Shown here one piece after another: positions 12,801 through 21,839 of a stretch of DNA of 64,000 nucleotides. The notes beneath the pieces are model-generated. The model had not been told where the DNA came from, did no database searches, and saw only the letters and a program-made list of their open reading frames with translations. The stretch is from Haliotis asinina (taxonomy: Eukaryota; Mollusca; Gastropoda; Lepetellida; Haliotidae). The stretch is taken from contig NC_090290.1 of NCBI RefSeq assembly GCF_037392515.1, forward strand, positions 37,392,753 through 37,456,752, given 5' to 3'. How positions within the stretch are numbered: position 1 is the first letter of the stretch; each line of letters starts with the position of its first letter. A program made the position numbers and the translations under genes.

Positions 12801-15800
12801 TACCGAGGCCAGGGGTAGCTTAGTGTTTAATGCTCTTGCTCGTTGCGCTAAAGACCGGGGTTCAATTCCCCACATTTGCACAACGCGTGAAGGTCATCTC
12901 TCCCATTGGAATGATGGTGGAATGTTATCGCTAAAACAGCCGTAAAATCACACTCAACGACTCCGGGGATAGGAATATTTGTACATCTGTCTGTTTCTGT
13001 TCACAGGACTATTTACACCTGTAGCATACAACCAGCACGGATTGGAGGACACGTACATTGATGGCGGAACTCTCTGTAACTACCCAGTACACTGTTTTGA
13101 TGGTTAGGATTGTTGCTTTATTACGACACGTGGGGATATTTATGACATATTAACTTACGTCCTTCCAAACTGGCAACATCCTGAAGTACTATACTGTACA
13201 CCACCCCTCATACACACCCCATCCCCCTCACACCCCTCCCCCTCATCATACGGAGGAGGTAGTAAGTCCTTTATGTTGAGTCCTACGTAGGAGATGATAA
13301 GTCCTACGGAGGAGATATTAAGAACTGCGAAGGATGTTGTAAGTCTTACGGAGGAGATACTAAGAAGTAAGAAGGAGATATTATGTTCTACGCGTAATAG
13401 AACATCTGCATTTGGTTCAATAAGATGAGACATTTCTTCTGGAGAGCAGACATGATCTAACATTTGGAAATGTCCCACAGGTTGGTTCCTGTCAATGGAT
13501 AAATCGGACAACTTCATCGCACGACTCCAACCTCTGGAAGACCTCCCAACACTGTTTGAAGACAGGTTCAACCAGACCAGCAGCTCTAACAAAACACTTG
13601 GCTTTCTGTTAGTAAGTACTGCGCCATATACAGCCAAATTGCATACATATGACGTTTAGCACACGTGTAGCATCTCCTGGTTACAATGTTCGTCTACGAG
13701 AAGCTGTGACATTATATCCAGGGCGGTGTTATACTGGCGTCTCCTATTCCCACGGCACTTACGGATATCGGCTGAAAAAGAATACAGTTCTTTTCGTATC
13801 ATGTATGCTTATTGTTTTTAAATGAAGAGATTCCCCCACTTACATCTGCATCTATCTCCTGCTTGATCCATCTGGTGTATTATCCCACTTGAGCTCGATG
13901 AAAAACATGGTCGTCCGCCGCTGACTTTTCGAGGCGTCTCCCGGCATAACGAGAAAGTAACGTTATTAGGTGTAAGGAAGGGAGTCCTGTCGGAAAGGGC
14001 GGGGAAAAGTTACGATTTTCCAAGTTGGTCAAAACTATTAATATTCGTTACACTGCAAAATTTTGATAATTCACAGACTTGGGCCACTTCCTAGTTAGCG
14101 GTCAATGATGTTAACATCACGCATCGGCGATCTCGGCAGAAAATGTGTTTATCGCGAGAATAGGAAACCCGCGAAAATAGGAGACGGCCCTATATATCCA
14201 GGTACTACAGTTAGAGGCAATTTATAATCAACAAGGTGAATCAGTTGATGTTTCCTGTAATGAGCCGTGAATGGCTGGAAAATCTGTTCTCAAAAATAGA
14301 TTGCATTATAGCTAGAGTGGCATTGTAACCTGGAGCAGTATATGAGGGTGCATTGTATTACCTATATCATGCTGTAAGGCAGTTTTGTGATGAACAGTTT
14401 TTAATACAGGAGCATCGAAATATATCACATCAAATAACATATACTGCGTGAGAAATACTTACCATCTGTGTTTAACGTTCAGGTTGTATCCAAAATTGGA
14501 GAAAGAGCTTTGGTTTTTTATTTCTGAATTTTATTTTAAAGGATGAGTTATCCCCCTTTCTCCGCCTTTTCACACGTCTCGGATCCATTATGATCGATGT
14601 CATTCGGCCAGAAAAAAATATGAAAGCAAAACTTTTTAATGTTTGAGATGGTTCTAAAATGCCGTAAACAAAAAATAGAGAAATGGCAATGATTTCATTT
14701 GCCTTCTCTGTTCTGCTTGAGAAGAGAGACTACTGTGACAAATATACACAACAGCATCAGACACTGTGCTATCTTTACGAACAGTGCAGCCTGTGTTGAA
14801 CTTTATTTCTGTTTCCACAGTACACGGACAATGAGAGAGACTATCTGAGGCAAAGTCTCGAAAGGAAGGTCAATGTTGTCCAGCCGGCCAAACCAAATGT
14901 GGAGACGAAACTATACAAGTTAGTCGGTCACAGAAATAGACACCACGAACCTCGTTTGTTTCCTAATCATTGGTATCAAATATAAAGAGTGAGCGAGGGA
15001 GTGGATTTAGTTTTGAAAGCAGCGTCAAACTAAACTCACTAAATGCACTGGTGAGGTCCTGATCGTTTCAAACGACCAGCCATCTTTATTGCATGCACAT
15101 GCATGGCTTTGTCTGTCACTACCTCTAATTCCTTCATCACTAACTGTATGCATTTTTGTTGTAGGAATTGGTTAGAGGAAAAAGAGGACATGATGAAAGC
15201 AAGAAGAATCAACCAGAAGATAACAGATGCGATGAATTCGTTCTTAAAGGTAAATTGTGTTTGTGTTTGAAGTTGAAACGTTCCACTGTAAATGACAGGG
15301 ACACAGGTTCCACACCGCCATTTTGATATGAATGCGAATTCTAGACATCCACCTCCTCAACCATTGAATCCAATGTGTTAGCTACGCGTGAATGTTACAC
15401 CTTGATCTATACATATTCCTATATGTAAGCGACAGCTGAATGAGACCCGTAACAAACATCTATATACTACATGTATGCAACAGCTGAATCGGACCCGTAA
15501 CCAACAACTATATACCACATGTAAGCAACAGCTGAATCGGACCCGTAACAATGTACTACATGTATGCAATAGCTGAATCAGACCCGTAAACTACTACTGA
15601 ATCCAGTATGTTGCCAACAACTGATTCAGATCCATAAACCTGACTAAGTACGACATTCAACTGATTCTTGTGTTTCAGGCCATTGACCAGTGTAACATGA
15701 ATAGGGACAAGATCATTTCCCGGAAGGAGTTGGAAAACGCCATGAAAGCTGTACGTCATGTAGTTTTGTTACCTCTGTGTAGTTTTTAGGTTTACTCTGA

Positions 15801-18800
15801 AAGACACATACAGTGGCGTCCACACACTGTTTAGGCTCACGTCATAGAACTTTAGTCTGTAAACTGGGGACGGTGGGATAGCCTGTTGGTATCGCTCGTC
15901 ACGCCAAAGACCTTGGTTCGATTGCCCTCAAGGGTGCAATATTTCTGGTCTCACGCGCTGTGAAATTGTTGGAATATTGCTTAAAACAAAGTAAAATAAA
16001 TCACTCACTCAGTAACTTTCCATACAACACATTCTGTCTCACTTCACTGTGGAGGCAAAGGTCCATGTCGTGGTTAAAGACACGAGCGTGATTGCCAGGG
16101 CCTGGAGCCCATTGTTCGCGTCGAATCTTGCTTGAATATTGCACAACACCATACTGGCTTATTGTCTTAAGATATTCTTTCTTAAAAAGATAATTATCAT
16201 AATGGTGAGTTGAACTCATACATTGCAATGTGAAGTTCGATTTATGTTATTACTGGTTCCAGGGTTCATTCACGACAGACCAGGCCCAAATTCTGTTCGG
16301 GGAAGGTGTGAGTCCAGAAGAAGTGTTTCATATTTTGGACCAAGATGGCACAGGGGAGGTAAACATGGACTGTAATTGTTGGTTGATTGGTTTGTTGTTT
16401 AACGTCACACTTAGCAATATTCCAGCTATATGGTGGCGGTCTTTGATTAATCGAGTCTGGATCAGATAATCCAGTGGTCAACCACATGAGCTTAGATCTA
16501 CACAATTGGGATACGATAACATGTGCCTGAACACTCGATCCCATTGTCGCTTTTCACGACAAGGATGGGTTACTGAAGACCAATTCTAACCTAATGACAG
16601 TGGTGGATACAGAAAAGTCGACAAGTTGGCAGGTGTTGGGGACACCAAAGGCATGACACCAAAGAGAAGAAAATGAGAAACTATCATACCAAAAGGAGGT
16701 GAAATGCATCTGTTCATATCACAATGTGTATTTGACTATCGTTGCTGAACAACGACCTGAGGTTAGCACCTTGTGCTCCTTTGGCTTTAAACCAGTCATC
16801 GAAGCACATATCTACCATGTAGATGTTAGAGCTGCATGACAACTTATCCCACAAACTTATCCCGGTTACACAGCGGCTTGTAGACACGCTTGAAGAATTT
16901 TCTCCAAAATAGTGATTGATAACAAGAACAAAGAACCGTACATCCGGGCTACAATTGCTTAGTTGATTTCATCGTATTCCATTTCCGCAGATCGATGGTA
17001 ATGATGTTAATCACTTGATTGTCTGGTCCAGACTTCATTATTTCACAGAATGGCGTCATTTAGTTGGGATATTGCGAGGCGTGGCGTTAAAACTAATAAA
17101 CAAACAATATTAAGTGTGACAATACGGATTGTTTATTTTTCAGATTCATTACAGTGAACTCGTCAGTTTTATGGAGGGTCATGGCATCAACATTCGGCAG
17201 CGATCACTTGGCATCAGGAGAAACGTTGTAAACAGTTTACCGAGCTTTGTTAACAGTATCACAGATACGCTTCTCCTGAACGTTAGGAAGTTGAATACAA
17301 AGGTACGGCTGGGAGTGGGGAGATGGGGGTCGGTGTCATATCAATGCTTCAGAAAACGTCCTTACGTTTATTTAAATGTCAGAGGGTTATCATTATAATG
17401 CTGATGTGTAAACACAATAATGCAGATGATCATTAGCGGTACACTATTAGTTCTTTGTGCTTTTCTGAGACGACGATTACTCCGGGATTTCCTCCCACAT
17501 TAAGCCCACATGCAGTGATGTCGCTTAAAAATATTGATCGTCGGCGTTACTCAGTCTTGACTATCCTTAGAAACAACTTGTTTGGTGTCCTTCGCTCCTC
17601 CCCAGAGTTAATTTGCCATTTGGTCTTCAGGGCCTGCAGGCTTTAAAATCTGGATGAAGTCTGCAAGCCCATTTTGTCAAACAAACAAAAAAAGCTACAT
17701 CTTATTCACAGTTTCAGACTGTTTCTACAAAATGAATTAGCGAAGTCTACGGCGCAGAGAGTGATTGAGTGAGTTTGGTTTTACGCCGCTTTTAGCAATA
17801 TTCCAGCGATATCACGGCGGGGGACACCAGAAAATGGGCCTCACACATTGTACCCAAGTGGGGCATCGGACCCGGGGCTTCGGCGTGACGAGCGGACGCT
17901 TTAACCACTACGCCATCCCACCGGCGCAGAGAGAAGTTATAACCTTTGTTACAGACTGGGGCTGAAATTTCAGGAAGTGAAAATGTAATTTATCTTAAAA
18001 CGAAAGGTCGTTGATGATTTCCTAACGTGAAGTTATGTGTAAGAACCTGCCGGTCCGGCGATTATTTCGATCGCTGCTTCTACCCTACAAAAGAAAACAA
18101 AAAAAACAATTGTGATACATGTGGTCCCACCTGGGGCAAGTGAGTTTGTTCAAAGGTGTTTCTGACCCGGCGGGTTAAGTCATGTACTAATAACCTAGCT
18201 CCCCACTAGCAGGTTGGGTTATCCGGGATAATAATAGTCAGGATTGTTATCGCTATGAGCTTTCACATGGTGTATTGAGTTTGGTTCATTATAAATGTAC
18301 TTATATAAAATTAAAATTAAAATGGAGGCGAGAGTGTTCGAGTGATCCTGGCACATTTGGGCTGGTAAGGTTCATCGTCAGCTCAGGGCATTTACCCCCC
18401 TCTACATACAGCCCAAACAGCGAATGAGACTTCTCCCAGGGACGTATCCCAGGAACCCACCACGAACGAAAATGTAGACCCTCAAAACTGCAGCCTTCTG
18501 CATTCCCCAGAGTGCCAGAGGGACTGTGCTCCCGGTGGAGAACCCGGGCACTGACCTGATCTGCGCCAAGAGATCAGGAGGTACCAATCCAAAGGAACCC
18601 GAGACCAGTGGGGAGCCTGACGACAGTGTACTTGGGATGCAAGTGAGACATGTCATGCTTTTCCTGAATCTTACCAATCACATTGGTGTCAAAAGGGACA
18701 GAAATTCATTGGCTTTTTCAAAAAGGACAAGATCAGGTTTGTTGGCTGGATATTTTCTGAGTCTGTATATGGGTCTATTCCACAGACGTTTGAAAGCATC

Positions 18801-21681
18801 ATTTTCCATGCCTCCCTGGACATGTACAGGGTGGTAGCATGAATGGACCTCGGAGCAACAGGCATGGCTGAGACGTTACTATAAGCAAAGAGTCACGCCA
18901 TCATGTCGTTTAAGATATGCTATTTGTGCCAAAGAAGGGCATCCACTGGCAAGTGCAAAGTCGGCATTTCATATTGATACTTTCTTTAAGAATCACATTA
19001 TGGAGATTACGTGTGGCCCGAGCAGCAAAAAGAAAGCTTTCAGTTTCACAATAAAGAGTGACTTCTCCACATGTACAAATGACCGACTCTGGCCAGACTT
19101 GTTGACGGACTTCAACTGATTTACCCCGTCCAGCAGTACATCACCATCAACAAAATGAACCTCAAATTTCAGATTCTGTCCAACACCCTTGGCACCCTTA
19201 AAAAAGGTGTGAAATTCCTTGCTTTTATCATGACTCTTGACACGCATCACCAGAGGACCACCCGATAAATAAATATGTGCATAAGAAGACGAGTGGTGAA
19301 ATTCTGTCATGAAAAGCCTCCATGTTAATAATAACCCGATCTCCCGAACTGATTGGCATACCGTTATATAATATTGCCGGCAACCTTCTCAAACACAGTG
19401 AAAAAAGGTACATCATTTTTGTCAGTTGTCTGACGAAATATAACACACGACAGATAGCGTAGGTATTTGTTTTACATAAAGGAAATAGAGGCTAACTGCT
19501 GAGCAGCTGAAAGTATTACAAGTAACTATTGTCTTTTTTCGTTTTTTTTCATTTTTAAATGAATGAATAATACTAATTTGCTCAACAGCCGAGTGACATT
19601 GACAGGACTGTTGGCATCAACACAGGATACGTCTCCACCACAGACTTCCACCTGGAGGACGCTGACAAGGAGTTCTGTGTTATGGTAAGCGTTTATCTAC
19701 ATGCAGAAATGATACGGACAGAGTGAGGATCCTTGCTACCCCAAAGGAAAAAACATAGGCTTGATTGATACTCATAATTAATATACCATTGCTGTGAAGG
19801 GGCTGCTTTAACAGGATAAATGGTAGACACAAAATAATGATGTCTTTGCAGCGAGGATACAACGCCTGCCGAGCCTTCTTGCAACGTTACATTGCTGATA
19901 ACAATCTGCAACCCAGAGAAGACAAGGACAAAACTGCCGGCAGTGAAGGGGAAAGTATGTCCATACACACAACACCACAACACACGCCTCCACTACAGAC
20001 ACCACCAATACACACGGCTCCACTATACACACCACCACTACACGCGCCTCCACTACACACGCCACCACTACACACGCATCCACTACACACGCCACCACTA
20101 CACACGCCACCACTACACACGCCTCCACTACACACGCCTCCACTACACACGCCACCACTACACACGCCTCCACTACACACGCCTCCACTACACACGCCTC
20201 CACTACACACGCCACCACTACACACGCCACCACTACACACGCCACCACTACACTCGCCTCCACTACACACACCTCCACTACACACGCATCCACTACACAC
20301 GCCACCACTACACATGCCACCACTACACACGCCTCCACTACACACACCACCACTACACACGCCTCCACTACACACACCACCACTACACACGCCACCACTA
20401 CACACGCCACCACTACACACACCGCCACTACACACGCCTCCACTACACACGCCACCACTACACACGCCACCAATACACATGCCTCCACTACACACGCCTC
20501 CACTACACACGCCTCCACTACACACGCCTCCACTACACACGCCACCAATACACATGCCACCACTACACACGCCTCCACTACACACGCCTCCACTACACAC
20601 GCCACCACTACACACGCCTCCACTGCACAAGCCTCCACTGCACACGCCACCACTACACGCAACAACACTAAACACATCACCATTACACATAACACCGTTA
20701 AATACTCCATCACGCACAACCCCACTACAACACACAACACCACCACACACAACACTACGCACACCACGCACAACCCCACTACACACAACACGCCACCACT
20801 ACTAGATGCAACACCACTAAACACATCACCATTACACACAACACCGTTACACACACCATCACACACAACACCACCACACACAACACTACCACACACAGTA
20901 CTACTACACAACACCACCACACACAACACCACTACAACCTACAACACCGCTACACACAACACCACCACAAACACACTGCTACACTCACCACCGCCACACA
21001 CAACACCGCGCACAACACAGTACACAACACCGCTACACACACCACCACAGACAACACCGCTACAAACAACACCACCACAAACAACACCGCTACACACAAC
21101 ACCACGCACACCACTCCTACATACATCACCACCACACACATCACCACACACAACACCACCACACACAACACCGCCACACAACACCGCTACCCACAGCACT
21201 ACTACACACATCACCACCACACACATCACCACACACAACACCACCACACACAACACCGCCACACAACACCGCTACCCACAGCACTACTACACACATCACC
21301 ACCACACACACCACCACACACAACACCGCCACACAACACCACCACACAACACCGCTACCCACAACACTACTACACACATCACCACCACGCACAACACCAC
21401 CACACACAACACCACCACACATCATCATATTGTACCCCAAACCCCTGACATCAACCAACACACACGCACAGTCAAACGAGTATTCCTCTGCTTCCAACTT
21501 AAATGTCACATGAAAAACACACCGTGTGTAGAAACAACATGAACGAATGTTATCTATCTTCAGGAACCACTCAGATGGAAGACCCTGTCCAAAATGAGAA
21601 GATGACCAAGTAAAAGTACACATCCTTTATGTTGTTTTCACTGTCCTCCCAGACGACGTACAGACTTTACAAATCAGTTAA
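595..21681 (+). CDS. Gene A: myristoylated patatin-like phospholipase with EF-hands (14 exons)
   Basis: Predicted lipid acyl hydrolase of 539 aa. Exons: 595-834, 9614-9761, 11936-12066, 12608-12743, 13007-13102, 13481-13611, 14821-14918, 15165-15249, 15679-15750, 16263-16358, 17144-17302, 19589-19684, 19852-19954, 21653-21681. All introns are GT-AG and every phase closes. Residues 2-6 fit an N-myristoylation site (Gly2, Ser6), suggesting membrane tethering. The patatin domain spans about 60-295: GGGAKG at 67-72 (oxyanion loop), GASAG at 96-100 with Ser98 as nucleophile, and a DGG with Asp237 as dyad partner. The segment around TPDMPV and SLPG resembles the ExoU/bacterial-type patatin class by recall. 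EF-hand loops lie at 361-372 (divergent) and 405-416 (canonical D-x-D-G-x-G-x-I-x-x-x-E). The start has A at -3 and G at +4. The last exon is the least certain part, because exon 13 is also open far into a minisatellite. Catalytic residues look intact. Substrate and physiological role are unknown. Confidence 0.88.
2260..3010. repeat. Degenerate ~300-bp tandem repeat in intron 1 of gene A
   Basis: Two blocks share 'cgtctcccgtcagtgttacg' followed by 'tataatttcacgatccatca', at about 2412 and 2707, so the period is near 295 bp. Flanking motifs such as 'gcccttgaaagtgcg' and 'gatctggcgcg' recur at several more positions with substitutions. The block looks like an old, decayed satellite or duplicated element. 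Confidence 0.6.
4115..4235. repeat. Short tandem duplication, ~66 bp
   Basis: The motif 'cctaaatgacataa' with the following 'taaagcta' recurs about 66 bp apart (around 4131 and 4197), with similar flanks ending in 'aataccg'. It is a two-copy, diverged tandem duplication in intron 1 of gene A. Confidence 0.5.
4625..5283. repeat. ~110-bp tandem repeat, about 6 copies (intron 1 of gene A)
   Basis: The landmark tttccatgtttgccgat recurs at about 4661, 4771, 4880, 4990, 5097 and 5190, so the unit is close to 110 bp. The last copies are shortened by small deletions (107 and 93 bp). Each unit itself contains a short internal duplication (atggaagttgtttg... and atggaaatgtag). Confidence 0.85.
5784..6257 (+). 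CDS. SGNH-hydrolase-like ORF, probable retroelement-derived fragment
   Basis: A 157-codon open frame inside intron 1 of gene A, in the same orientation. Near the N-terminus it has I-L-G-H-S-F-V, resembling block I of SGNH/GDSL esterases (GDS to GHS). Around residue 60 it has F-F-Q-V-G-E-N-D-V, resembling the block III Gly/Asn region. A later R-P-G-S-R-A-V-I-G-S-L-F-P-R stretch fits the same fold. The C-terminal block V (D-x-x-H) is not visible and the frame ends early, so it looks truncated. Similar SGNH-like domains accompany retroelements in animals (for example CR1/L2-type LINE ORF1), which I take as its likely source. It is richer in G+C than its surroundings. It could instead be a host retrogene. 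Confidence 0.45.
   Translation: MKPLHFAILGHSFVRRLVQVCPPPHGILNTVRGIGRATVARIKAEVDALDAAFQGIVFFQVGENDVSACTDPRDLVEDLLDYLRWKRPGSRAVIGSLFPRVKPRNMTVSAYKRKVEEANRRLKKMLRRRLDATLWEHSQHMRTCAASQGWRIPDTKS
6274..7560. other. Intron segment without recognised gene
   Basis: Contains a short (tatg)n and (ctca)n simple repeat near 6284-6330 and a G+C-richer block at about 6380-6980 with several short open frames on both strands. None matches a family I recognise. The 100-codon frame at 7069-7371 also has no recognisable motif. Confidence 0.4.
7571..8790. repeat. 54-bp minisatellite, about 21 copies
   Basis: The unit begins 'gtagacgggtagaactgttg' and continues 'gtagtgcat...gtgct...acacttgtaaattt'. It is 54 bp long, a multiple of three, so open frames of over 370 codons run through it on both strands without being genes. 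Copies differ mainly at two sites, 'atggcg' versus 'atatcg' and 'ctccac' versus 'cttaac'. The array sits in intron 1 of gene A and is preceded by one or two diverged copies. Confidence 0.95.
8790..9165. repeat. 53-bp variant minisatellite continuing the 54-bp array
   Basis: Four to five near-identical 53-bp units carry 'cttgtagacggacagtattg' followed by 'ctgtgggtcatttcgtgctt'. The landmark 'tagacgg' is spaced 53 bp. The sequence is clearly related to the adjacent 54-bp unit, but the lost base breaks its three-fold periodicity. Mixed-type copies follow to about 9165. Confidence 0.9.
9482..9559 (+). mobile_element. SINE family A, 3' fragment
   Basis: Tail of the tRNA-headed SINE: 'cccatttctggtgtcccc', then 'gtgatattgctggaatattg', then 'actaaactcactca'. 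It lies just upstream of exon 2 of gene A. Confidence 0.75.
9614..9761 (+). CDS. Gene A exon 2 (GASAG nucleophile elbow)
   Basis: 148 nt, entering in phase 0 after 'ttttcattacag' and leaving in phase 1 at 'gtaagg'. It encodes Y-L-E-E-I-G-V and then L-A-G-A-S-A-G-A, the G-x-S-x-G elbow with the catalytic serine. Gene B exon 2 has the same length. Confidence 0.92.
9858..9987 (+). mobile_element. SINE family A, near full-length
   Basis: The head 'ggggtagcctaatggttac' resembles a pol III A box and 'ggttcgatt' a B box, as in tRNA-derived SINEs. The body 'gtgatattgctgggatattg' and a tail 'ctctcactcac' follow. The copy lies in intron 2 of gene A. Confidence 0.75.
10316..10930. repeat. ~318-bp direct duplication
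   Basis: A block starting 'gggagagtataccctggaga' occurs at about 10362 and again at 10680. Both copies run about 210 bp with few differences, to 'aacttacgattg'. The linking motif 'gtgagaatgcacagcccgc' also occurs twice (about 10316 and 10597). This is a recent two-copy tandem duplication in intron 2 of gene A. Confidence 0.85.
11065..11610. mobile_element. hAT-type MITE with 8-bp target-site duplication
   Basis: Terminal inverted repeats of 17 bp, tagggctgaaacgggta at the left end and its exact reverse complement at the right. They are flanked on both sides by the direct repeat cttaaatc (11057-11064 and 11611-11618). An 8-bp duplication and short TIRs of this type are the signature of hAT-superfamily transposition. 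The 546-bp interior has no transposase, so this is non-autonomous. It lies in intron 2 of gene A, upstream of exon 3. Confidence 0.85.
11936..12066 (+). CDS. Gene A exon 3
   Basis: 131 nt, phase 1 in and phase 0 out. It encodes D-G-G-F-F-G-G, then K-R-F-G-W-H-P-G, and ends D-I-T-F-E-Q, a pattern seen at this position in bacterial-type patatins. It is one codon shorter than gene B exon 3. The acceptor is 'ttttgtttttgcag' and the donor 'gtcgaa'. Confidence 0.9.
12608..12743 (+). CDS. Gene A exon 4
   Basis: 136 nt, phase 0 in and phase 1 out. It encodes R-K-K-Y-G-R-E-L-C-V-V-V-T-N-L, then T-P-D-M-P-V and S-M-S-L-P, a hallmark of the ExoU/bacterial patatin class. Over its first ~110 nt it is about 94% identical to gene B exon 4, far above most other exons. 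Confidence 0.92.
12811..12960 (+). mobile_element. SINE family A, diverged copy
   Basis: The tRNA-like head 'aggggtagcttagtgtttaa' with 'ggggttcaattccccaca' as B-box region is followed by a degraded body and 'cgtaaaatcacactcaac'. It occupies most of the 263-bp intron 4 of gene A. Confidence 0.65.
13007..13102 (+). CDS. Gene A exon 5 (DGG catalytic Asp)
   Basis: 96 nt, phase 1 in and out. It encodes G-L-F-T-P-V and Y-I-D-G-G-T-L-C-N-Y-P-V. The DGG triplet carries the Asp of the Ser-Asp dyad. Gene B exon 5 has the same length and ending. Confidence 0.92.
13250..13400. repeat. Degenerate ~26-bp tandem repeat
   Basis: Five to six imperfect copies of a unit like 'tacggaggagatattaagtc' lie in the small intron 5 of gene A. 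Confidence 0.6.
13481..13611 (+). CDS. Gene A exon 6
   Basis: 131 nt, phase 1 in and phase 0 out, from 'tgtcccacag' to 'gtaagt'. It encodes G-W-F-L-S-M-D, then a stretch ending N-K-T-L-G-F-L-L. It corresponds to the end of the patatin domain and matches gene B exon 6 in length. Confidence 0.9.
13723..14190. mobile_element. Possible MITE in intron 6 of gene A
   Basis: The ends show an imperfect inverted repeat: 'ggcgtctcctattc' near 13736 and 'gaaaataggagacggc' near 14173. The segment is bracketed by the 10-bp direct repeat tatatccagg (13713-13722 and 14193-14202). There is no coding content. A duplication unrelated to transposition could also explain it. Confidence 0.35.
14821..14918 (+). 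CDS. Gene A exon 7
   Basis: 98 nt, phase 0 in and phase 2 out. It encodes Y-T-D-N-E-R-D-Y-L-R and ends E-T-K-L-Y. This linker between the lipase and EF-hand parts is the most diverged exon between the paralogues (roughly half the residues identical). Confidence 0.88.
15165..15249 (+). CDS. Gene A exon 8
   Basis: 85 nt, phase 2 in and phase 0 out, after 'ttttgttgtag'. It encodes a charged helix (W-L-E-E-K-E-D-M-M-K) ending A-M-N-S-F-L-K, which leads into the first EF-hand. Confidence 0.88.
15420..15665. repeat. ~50-bp degenerate tandem repeat
   Basis: Four to five copies of a unit containing 'cagctgaatcggacccgtaa' and 'tatactacatgta', spaced about 46-53 bp, lie in intron 8 of gene A. Confidence 0.75.
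15679..15750 (+). CDS. Gene A exon 9 (first EF-hand)
   Basis: 72 nt, phase 0 in and out. Residues 361-372 form a 12-residue EF-hand-like loop with N at 1, N at 3, D at 5, I at 8 and E at 12, but Lys replaces the usual Gly at 6. Calcium affinity may be weak. Confidence 0.85.
15870..16012 (+). mobile_element. SINE family A copy
   Basis: The head 'ggtgggatagcctgttggta' is followed by 'cttggttcgattgcc' as B box, a body 'gttggaatattgctt' and a tail 'tcactcactcag'. The copy is in intron 9 of gene A. Confidence 0.7.
16263..16358 (+). CDS. Gene A exon 10 (second EF-hand, 5' half)
   Basis: 96 nt, phase 0 in and out. It encodes G-S-F-T-T-D-Q-A, then S-P-E-E-V-F-H-I-L and the first seven loop residues D-Q-D-G-T-G-E. 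The canonical EF-hand loop is completed by exon 11. Confidence 0.9.
16385..16600 (-). mobile_element. SINE-like family B copy
   Basis: Reverse-oriented copy of the family with 'agcaatattccagctatatg', then 'gagtctgga' and 'gatccc', ending near 'gaccaattctaacc'. It is in intron 10 of gene A. Confidence 0.6.
17005..17103 (+). mobile_element. SINE-like family B fragment
   Basis: Contains 'gattgtctggtccagacttc' and 'attattt', with a degenerate tail 'gatattgcgaggcgtggcgt'. It lies just before exon 11 of gene A. Confidence 0.5.
17144..17302 (+). CDS. Gene A exon 11 (second EF-hand, 3' half)
   Basis: 159 nt, phase 0 in and out. It begins I-H-Y-S-E, completing the loop of EF-hand 2 (residues 405-416), and continues L-V-S-F-M-E-G-H-G-I. 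The helical region S-L-G-I-R-R is conserved with gene B. Confidence 0.9.
17765..17922 (-). mobile_element. SINE family A, near full-length
   Basis: The reverse complement shows a tRNA-like head with an A box (tagtggttaaagcg) and B-box region. The + strand shows the tail 'gagtttggttttacgccgct', then 'agcaatattccagcgatatc' and 'aaccactacgccatcccacc'. It is in intron 11 of gene A. Confidence 0.75.
18370..19450. other. Unrecognised block with several short ORFs (intron 11 of gene A)
   Basis: G+C is a little higher than in the flanks. Several 70-105-codon frames occur on both strands, including a minus-strand frame at 18993-19310. They are separated by stops and do not match a family I recognise. 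It may be a decayed retroelement or processed pseudogene. No product is proposed. Confidence 0.3.
19589..19684 (+). CDS. Gene A exon 12
   Basis: 96 nt, phase 0 in and out, from 'ctcaacag' to 'gtaagc'. It encodes D-I-D-R-T-V-G-I-N-T-G and D-K-E-F. The segment is highly conserved with gene B exon 12, but I recognise no known motif. Confidence 0.9.
19852..19954 (+). CDS. Gene A exon 13
   Basis: 103 nt after 'gtctttgcag', phase 0 in and phase 1 out. It encodes R-G-Y-N-A-C-R-A-F-L-Q and D-N-N-L-Q-P-R-E-D, almost identical to gene B. The chosen donor is a strong 'gtatgt' at 19955. Without splicing, the same frame stays open to a TAG at 20803-20805 through the (TPPLH)n minisatellite. Confidence 0.8.
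19960..20665. repeat. 15-bp minisatellite, about 45 copies
   Basis: The unit is cacacgcctccacta or its variant cacacgccaccacta. Fifteen bases give one strand an open (Thr-Pro-Pro-Leu-His)n frame and also open the other frames on both strands. The array immediately follows the putative donor of gene A exon 13. Confidence 0.95.
20665..21430. repeat. Imperfect CA-rich repeat block
   Basis: Irregular 'acaccaccacacacaacacc' and 'ctacacacatcaccaccac' motifs continue from the 15-bp array with no fixed period. An exact-looking local duplication of about 100 bp occurs around 21180-21300. The block is intronic if the spliced model is right. Confidence 0.85.
21653..21681 (+). CDS. Gene A exon 14 (terminal, putative)
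   Basis: A strong polypyrimidine tract and acceptor ('ttttcactgtcctcccag') precede this exon. Joined in phase 1, it encodes N-D-V-Q-T-L-Q-I-S and a TAA stop. A polyadenylation signal lies about 150 bp downstream, which supports a 3' terminal exon. Gene B has no equivalent exon and ends within exon 13. Confidence 0.6.
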
Positions 21682-21832
21682 GACTTGAAGCTGGCCTATC
21701 GTTGATTGGTGAAATGTGCCCGTCAAGCATGATTGTCAACTATGCTAAAGTGACAAGTGTTAGTTACTATTCTGCACATAATGAACTGCAATTTTATATT
21801 TACTAAGCTTCTTCTAAGTTTTGCAACACTTT

Positions 21833-21838
21833 AATAAA
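21833..21838 (+). terminator. Polyadenylation signal of gene A
   Basis: AATAAA lies 152 bp after the putative stop codon and is followed by a T-rich stretch ('ccttgtttctttctg'). Confidence 0.6.
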
Positions 21839-21839
21839 G

